DNA of 64,000 nucleotides from Sphingopyxis chilensis (GTDB lineage Bacteria > Pseudomonadota > Alphaproteobacteria > Sphingomonadales > Sphingomonadaceae), in the NCBI RefSeq assembly GCF_035930445.1, contig NZ_CP142394.1:2203501-2267500 (forward strand). The letters run 5' to 3'. A program made the position numbers and the translations under genes. The first letter of the stretch is position 1, and every line of letters starts with the position of its first letter. Under the pieces are notes generated by a model that saw only the letters and a program-made list of their open reading frames with translations, did no database searches and had not been told where the DNA came from. Below are positions 58,884-64,000 of this stretch, piece by piece.

Positions 58884-59270
58884 TCAGCACGGAGTGTCGG
58901 CAAACGGATATGCCACCACCTGATGCTGATCTTCGAACACGATATAGCCAGGGCGTTTGGTTCTGAGCATTGACACGCGCAGTCCATATTCCTCCAGAAC
59001 CCGCTGATACTCTCGCATCCGTTCGATGTGCTCGACCGCCGTGTCGCGAAACCAGCTTAACGCCTGGGCTTTCGCGTGAGGCTTCGAAGAAACCGCGAAA
59101 CGAGTCGGCACTGGAAGATTATTTCTGAACCAAGCACGCAGCACTTCCAGATATTCCAGATCACTCACAGCCATCTGGCCGCTCAAGACCAGAGTTTCCC
59201 CTGCTTGAAACAGCCCCTGCCGCCGACCTGAATCTTCATCCAATGAGCCAATTACAAACCTGATAAACAT
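58884..59270 (-). CDS. Orphan protein of unknown function, lower G+C
   Basis: A 128-residue cytosolic-looking protein with no recognised domain. It is rich in charged residues and predicted helices (IERMREYQRVLEEYGLRVS). The G+C and codon use are visibly lower than in neighbours, with more A/T-ending codons, which suggests recent acquisition. It begins near a TonB receptor gene terminator and ends between converging genes. No mobile element is visible beside it. Confidence 0.6.
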   Translation of the reverse strand: MFIRFVIGSLDEDSGRRQGLFQAGETLVLSGQMAVSDLEYLEVLRAWFRNNLPVPTRFAVSSKPHAKAQALSWFRDTAVEHIERMREYQRVLEEYGLRVSMLRTKRPGYIVFEDQHQVVAYPFADTPC

Positions 59271-59347
59271 CAGTCAGGCTTTAGCGGCATCTCGCCATAG
59301 CGTTAACGGCAAATTCCGGTCGTTTCCGATCGCTCTCAAGAATGACC

Positions 59348-59368
59348 GCCCCGCCTTGCCGGCGGGGC
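59348..59368 (-). terminator. Possible terminator hairpin after the TonB receptor gene
   Basis: GCCCCGCC and GGCGGGGC form an 8-bp stem, 16 bases after the receptor stop (minus strand). The following sequence (GGTCATTCTTG) has only a weak T content. Confidence 0.4.
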
Positions 59369-59383
59369 AGCCCTTCCCTGTCC

Positions 59384-61576
59384 TCAATCCAGGCTGAAGC
59401 GCAGGCTCGCGCCGATCGTGCGCGGCCGTGCGACCGACCCCGCGAACGCGAACGGCGCGTTCAAAATGCCATATTGGTTGAACAGATTCTTCGCAAAGAC
59501 GCTAAATTCGATCCGGTCGTTCACCGTGACCGACGCGTTGAGATCGACCAGATGAAAATCGCCCTTCTCCAGCGACCCGGCGAAATCGACCGGCGCGCTC
59601 GACAGATAGCGGTGCGCGATGCCGAACCGCGGCTTCATCGACATGTCGGGAAAGCTCAGGTCGAGCGAGTTCGACAGCGTCCATTCGGACGCCCCCGGCA
59701 GGCGCGTTCCCTTGGCATAACCGCCCCCCGGCGCAAAACTGTCGGGGAGCAGCGTCGACAGGCGCGCGTCATTATAGGCGATGTTCGACGAGAAGGTCAG
59801 GTTGCGCGTCGGACGCAGATTGAGGCTGATTTCAACGCCGTCGATATCGGCGCCGCCGCCATTCACCGTATAGGCGTTGAAATCGACCGGCGTGAACAGG
59901 CGCGCCTGCACATTGCCCCAGTCGATATGATAGGCGGTGACATCGACGCTCAGCGTCCGGTCGATCAGGTCGAACCGCGTCCCGACCTCGTAATTCTTTG
60001 TCGTGTCGCTTTCAAAGGTCAGCGGCAGGCCGGGCACCGCGGCCGAATAGACGTTGACGCCGCCGATGCGGAAACCTTCCGAATAGAGCGCATAGATCAT
60101 GAAGTCGTTCGATGGCTTGTACGTCAGCGAGACTTTCGGGATGAAATCCGAATCCTTGCTCGCCGCCGGGGCAAAATCGAACGGATCGACCAGATTGGCG
60201 TTAGGCAGATATTGCAGCCGCGGGCGCGAGCGATATTCGAACAGGCGCCCGCCGACCGTCAGCGTCAGCGCATCGACAATGTCGAACGACGCTTCGCCGA
60301 ATATCGCCTTTTCGGTCACGCGGTTGCTGCTGATCGTCCGCGTCGCGAGGTCGCCGGGAGCAAGCTCGCTGCCCGGCTGGCCGTCGAACTCGCCAGGGTT
60401 CGCGTCGATATAATCGGCGATGCCCTCGATAAAGGTGCCGTCGGTGTTGTTCGACCGCAGCCGCGTGTAATTGGCACCGATCAGCCAGCGGAAGCGTCCG
60501 CCGTCGGGCGAGGCGAGCCGGAGCTCGCCATATTCGGTCTTCGACTTGCCGTCGCTGCTCGCGAGTTCGGGCGTGTCGGTGCGCGGGTCGTTGCCGCCGA
60601 AGATCGAATTGTCGAACGCCAGGTTGGCTTTCTTCTCGGTATAGCTGCCGACCGCCGTCAAGGTCGCAAAGCCCAGATCCTGCTCGAGCCGCAGGCTGTG
60701 CATCATGAAGCTCGTGTCCTGAAACTCGGCCACGTTGGTCGCGCGGTCGAACGTCTTGGGCGGACCGAAGATCACATAGGTCTGATCGTCGAGATCATAT
60801 TCTTGATACATGCTGAGCGCCGAAATGCGCGTCGCCTCGGTCGGGGTGAAGACGATCGACCCGCGCAGGCCCCTGACCCGCAGGTCGTTGCTGCCGTCCT
60901 CGCCGAGCAGCGTGTTGTCGAGATAGCCCGCGTCGTAGCGCTGGAGCGCGACGAGGCGGACGGCGAGCTTGTCGGTCGCGATCGGCAGGTTGACCATCGC
61001 CTTCGCGGCATAGCTTGCCTCGCCAGCGCCCTTGGTCGTCGCAAGATTGCCCTCAAACCCCGCATCGAAACGGCTGGGATCGGCCTCGTTCACCACATAG
61101 TTGATAGCGCCGCCGAGCGATGACGATCCGAACAACGTGCCCTGCGGCCCGCGCAACACCTCGACGCGGCTGACGTCGAAGCTGTCGACATCGGGGATAA
61201 CGAGCGGGAAGCCGGGTTCGATCAGCGGGACTTCGTTGAGATAATAGCCCGTCGTCGCCTGGTTCGCTTCGTGATAGGTCGATGAGGCGACGCCGCGGAT
61301 TACGACTTCGGACACGCCGGGCTGATAATCGTTGAACACGACGCCGGGGACGCGCGTGATATAGTCGGAGAGACTTTGCGCGTTGAGCTTCTGCAGCGTC
61401 GCTTCGCTGACCGCGCTCACGGAACCGCTGACGTCGCGCACCGACTGTTCGCGCTTGGCGGCGGTGACGACGATCTCGCTGTCATCGGTTTCCTGCGCGG
61501 TCGCGCCCGTCGCGGACCCCAGCGCCAGGATCGAGATGCCGCACACGGCGACCCGCCGGATCGATGCAAACCCCAT
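59384..61576 (-). CDS. TonB-dependent receptor
   Basis: A 730-residue outer membrane receptor. The signal peptide (RVAVCGISILALGSATGATAQ) is followed by a TonB-box-like segment (DSEIVVTAAKREQS). The plug domain (about 45-160) has VIRGVASS and VEVLRGPQGTLFGSSSLGG. The beta barrel ends with an odd C-terminus, LRFSLD, where most receptors end in phenylalanine or tryptophan. There is no STN domain. It is divergent from a peptidase gene across a 257-bp intergenic region, so peptide-related uptake is possible by context. The real ligand is unknown. Confidence 0.9.
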   Translation of the reverse strand: MGFASIRRVAVCGISILALGSATGATAQETDDSEIVVTAAKREQSVRDVSGSVSAVSEATLQKLNAQSLSDYITRVPGVVFNDYQPGVSEVVIRGVASSTYHEANQATTGYYLNEVPLIEPGFPLVIPDVDSFDVSRVEVLRGPQGTLFGSSSLGGAINYVVNEADPSRFDAGFEGNLATTKGAGEASYAAKAMVNLPIATDKLAVRLVALQRYDAGYLDNTLLGEDGSNDLRVRGLRGSIVFTPTEATRISALSMYQEYDLDDQTYVIFGPPKTFDRATNVAEFQDTSFMMHSLRLEQDLGFATLTAVGSYTEKKANLAFDNSIFGGNDPRTDTPELASSDGKSKTEYGELRLASPDGGRFRWLIGANYTRLRSNNTDGTFIEGIADYIDANPGEFDGQPGSELAPGDLATRTISSNRVTEKAIFGEASFDIVDALTLTVGGRLFEYRSRPRLQYLPNANLVDPFDFAPAASKDSDFIPKVSLTYKPSNDFMIYALYSEGFRIGGVNVYSAAVPGLPLTFESDTTKNYEVGTRFDLIDRTLSVDVTAYHIDWGNVQARLFTPVDFNAYTVNGGGADIDGVEISLNLRPTRNLTFSSNIAYNDARLSTLLPDSFAPGGGYAKGTRLPGASEWTLSNSLDLSFPDMSMKPRFGIAHRYLSSAPVDFAGSLEKGDFHLVDLNASVTVNDRIEFSVFAKNLFNQYGILNAPFAFAGSVARPRTIGASLRFSLD

Positions 61577-61833
61577 TTTTGCCTCCCTTTTTTATAATGC
61601 CTATTGGTAGGAAAATCCGATGCTCAAGCTATCACGCGAAACTGGCGTGACGGCGATGGTCGGGCCATAATCCAGCCGGATCGGGCCAGCACCTGCACGC
61701 GGGAAAGCGCAGTTTCGCGAGGGCCAGCGGTCAAATTGCCCGATCGATGGATTGGGCGGCCTGATCGGCGCAGTAAGCCATTCGTGCCATCATAGACTGG
61801 ACGCGATATCCCCGCCGGTCGAAAGAGGGTCGC

Positions 61834-63999
61834 ATGCACAGCATCGAAAACAAAGGTCGGAGAGCGTTTATGGGCAGCGTCGCGGCGGCGGCACTTATGC
61901 TCGGGCATCGCGCTGGCTGGGCGCGCGAGGCGGGCGGACGCTGGCCCAAGATCACACCCCCGCAATCGCCGCGCATCTCGAACCCGATCGAGCAATTGGG
62001 CCGGTCGCGCGACGATTCCTACAGCTGGATGAAGTTCATCCCTGCGAGCGGCGAACGCAACCGGACCAACCTGCCCGCCCCGGTCGCGAAGATGCTGACC
62101 GGCGAAAACGCCTATGCCGACGCAATGCTGAAACCGACCGAAGCGATGCAGGCCGAACTGGTCCGCGCGATGCTCGCGCGAAGCGCCGGCGCGGTCGCGG
62201 CTCCGGCGCTCGAAAAGGACGGCTGGCGCTATTCATCGGCGATTTCCGAAGGCGAAACGCACGCGCGCTATAGCCGCCAGCGCGACGGCGGACAGGCCGA
62301 ACTGCTTGTCGACGAAGGCCTGCGCGCAAAGGGCCAGCCCTATTTTCGTAGCACCGGCCACCAGCCGAGCCCCGACCATCGCTGGTTCGCATGGGCCGAG
62401 GATGTCATCGGCAACGACCGCCACCGCATCTGTATCCGCGACAACGCGAGCGGCGCGATCCGCACGATCGTCGACAAGGACGCCTATGGTTATGGCGGGC
62501 TGGTCTTTTCGCCTTCGTCGCGCTGGCTATTCTGGATCTGGCGCGACGCGCGCAACCGGCCGACGCGGCTCTATCGGACCTCGGTCGACGGCAAGATCAC
62601 CGACCTCGTCTATGAGGAAAAGGACCCGGCGATCTTCATGTCGGTCAAGCGCACCGCCGCCGACGGCTTTGTGGCGCTGACGCTCGCGGGTCCCGAAACC
62701 GCCGAGGTTCGCCTTGTATCGGCAGCGAATGAAACCGCCGCCCCCACCACGGTCTGGCCGCGCAAGGCCGGCGTGCGGTACGAGATCGACGAGTGGGACG
62801 GCAGCCTCGTCGCGCTGACCGACCGGGACGATGCGTTCGACATGCAGCTCCTGCGGCTCGATCCCAGGGATTTCGGAACGCTTGCGACGCTCGTCCCGCA
62901 TCGCGCGGGGACCCCGATCCTGCAAATCCTGCCATTCAAGACGGCGCTGGTCCGGCTCGAACGCATCGAGGGACTGCACCGCCTCGTCATCCTCCGCCCC
63001 GACGGCTCCGAACAGGCGATCACCTTCGACGATCCCGCCTATGCGATCGAACTGCCGGGCGAGCAGGCGTATGACGCATCGTCAGCGATGATCGTCCATC
63101 AGTCGCCCAAGTCGCCGCCACGCTGGATCCGCGTCGATCTTTCGAACGGAGAACAAAGGGTCGTGCGGCAACAGACGATCGCGAACTTCGATCCGGACGA
63201 TTATGAAGTCGAACGCTTGGCCGCGCCCGCCCCCGACGGCGAGATGGTGCCGATCACCCTGCTCTCGCGCCGCGGCATGGCGCGGGACGGCAAGGCGCCG
63301 CTCCTCCAATATGGCTATGGCGCCTATGGCGTGCCGAGCGATCCGGAATTTTCGATCCCCGCGCTCGCGCTCGTCGACCGCGGCTGGCGCTATGCGATCG
63401 CGCATGTGCGCGGCGGGTCGGAGAAAGGGCGTCGCTGGTTCCTCGGTGGACGCAAATTCACCAAACGCAACAGCTTCACCGACTTCGTCGCCTGCGCCGA
63501 ACATCTCGCTGCCGAAGGCTATACCGCGAAGGGCAAGGTCGTCGCTTACGGCCTCTCGGCTGGCGGGCTGCTGGTCGGTGCGAGCATGAATATCGCCCCG
63601 ACGCTCTGGGGCGGCGTGATTGCGAAGGTGCCTTTCGTCGACATGCTCAACACGATGAGCGATGCAGCGCATCCGCTCGTCCCGCTGTTCCGGCCCGACT
63701 GGGGCGATCCGCTCGCCGATCCGAAGGCCTATGACTATATCGCCTCGATCTCGCCCTATGAGAATGTGCAGGCAGCCTCCTATCCGCCGCTGCTCTGCAC
63801 CGCGGGGCTGAAGGACGACCGCGTCGCCTATTGGGAGCCGGCGAAGCTCGTGGCGGAAGTGCGGCGGAGGTCGACGAGCGGCAATCCCGCGATGCTGATG
63901 ACCGACATGGACAGCGGCCACCAGGGCAGCGCCGATCTGGCGAGCGAATATAAGGAGAAGGCGCTCTTCTGGGCCTTCGCCATGCGCTGCGTCGCATAG
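61834..63999 (+). CDS. ptrB: Oligopeptidase B-like S9A serine peptidase, probably Tat-exported
   Basis: A 721-residue prolyl oligopeptidase-family enzyme. The N-terminus has a twin-arginine motif followed by a hydrophobic stretch (GRRAFMGSVAAAALMLGHRA), suggesting folded export by the Tat system. A seven-bladed propeller region follows (about 110-440). The catalytic domain has VAYGLSAGGLLVGAS (Ser), GLKDDRVAYWEP (Asp) and DSGHQGS (His). The HVRGGSEKGRRW segment is typical of oligopeptidase B, which cuts after Arg or Lys. Most known oligopeptidase B proteins are cytosolic, so an exported form is unusual. The stop is at 63997-63999. Confidence 0.88.
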   Translation: MHSIENKGRRAFMGSVAAAALMLGHRAGWAREAGGRWPKITPPQSPRISNPIEQLGRSRDDSYSWMKFIPASGERNRTNLPAPVAKMLTGENAYADAMLKPTEAMQAELVRAMLARSAGAVAAPALEKDGWRYSSAISEGETHARYSRQRDGGQAELLVDEGLRAKGQPYFRSTGHQPSPDHRWFAWAEDVIGNDRHRICIRDNASGAIRTIVDKDAYGYGGLVFSPSSRWLFWIWRDARNRPTRLYRTSVDGKITDLVYEEKDPAIFMSVKRTAADGFVALTLAGPETAEVRLVSAANETAAPTTVWPRKAGVRYEIDEWDGSLVALTDRDDAFDMQLLRLDPRDFGTLATLVPHRAGTPILQILPFKTALVRLERIEGLHRLVILRPDGSEQAITFDDPAYAIELPGEQAYDASSAMIVHQSPKSPPRWIRVDLSNGEQRVVRQQTIANFDPDDYEVERLAAPAPDGEMVPITLLSRRGMARDGKAPLLQYGYGAYGVPSDPEFSIPALALVDRGWRYAIAHVRGGSEKGRRWFLGGRKFTKRNSFTDFVACAEHLAAEGYTAKGKVVAYGLSAGGLLVGASMNIAPTLWGGVIAKVPFVDMLNTMSDAAHPLVPLFRPDWGDPLADPKAYDYIASISPYENVQAASYPPLLCTAGLKDDRVAYWEPAKLVAEVRRRSTSGNPAMLMTDMDSGHQGSADLASEYKEKALFWAFAMRCVA

Positions 64000-64000
64000 G

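Noticed and set aside
1..64000. CRISPR arrays, insertion sequences, integrases, prophage or rRNA genes
   Set aside because: None was seen. The repeats found are short palindromes between genes and not direct-repeat arrays, and no transposase or integrase motif was noticed in the frames read.

Overview
The window is about 66% G+C, densely coded, and reads as a chromosomal segment of a sphingomonad (Alphaproteobacteria, order Sphingomonadales, most like Sphingopyxis or a close relative). The signs are three TonB-dependent receptors, a FecI/FecR-type signalling pair, oxyR, an SRP RNA gene beside dnaX, short-overlap operons, and intergenic inverted repeats of the kinds scattered through sphingomonad genomes. 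No CRISPR array, insertion sequence, prophage or rRNA operon is visible. One gene (hrpB) is cut by the left edge; all others are complete.

Layout. 1-7.5 kb: hrpB, a long-chain polyprenyl diphosphate synthase, chorismate mutase, a GST, a PepSY/response regulator/histidine kinase operon, tRNA-Val(CAC) and HU. 7.7-13.6 kb: lon, the ffs-dnaX-ybaB block, a periplasmic peroxiredoxin and a glycine-zipper protein. 13.7-24.6 kb: a TauD-family dioxygenase, trmFO, oxyR, moaD/moaE, pgsA, an LplT-like transporter, a ferredoxin/cysteine desulfurase pair and an alpha/beta hydrolase. 24.6-29.5 kb: rpiB-glyA-nrdR-trmJ, a second chorismate mutase and rpsD. 29.5-36.7 kb: two exported peptidases, aguA/aguB (agmatine to putrescine) and a double PilZ protein.

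36.9-45.1 kb holds the most interesting system: an eight-gene minus-strand operon (phhA-like hydroxylase, kynA, kynB, kynU, nitrilase-family enzyme, gentisate-dioxygenase-like bicupin, FAH-family hydrolase, maleate isomerase) with a divergent Lrp/AsnC regulator. Read in order, the enzymes could take tryptophan all the way to formate, alanine, pyruvate, ammonia and fumarate if the first enzyme is a tryptophan 5-hydroxylase and the ring is opened at 5-hydroxyanthranilate to maleamylpyruvate. Every gene then has a step and all eleven carbons are accounted for. The hydroxylase has Leu where phenylalanine hydroxylases have Trp and tryptophan hydroxylases have Phe. The substrate assignments are inference.

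45-64 kb: TonB-dependent receptors, one with an STN signalling domain divergent from an ECF sigma/FecR pair; a TetR-controlled hydrolase pair; an AraC regulator; an esterase-PaiB-acetylpolyamine deacetylase operon; a lower-G+C orphan gene; and a TonB receptor divergent from a probable Tat-exported oligopeptidase B.
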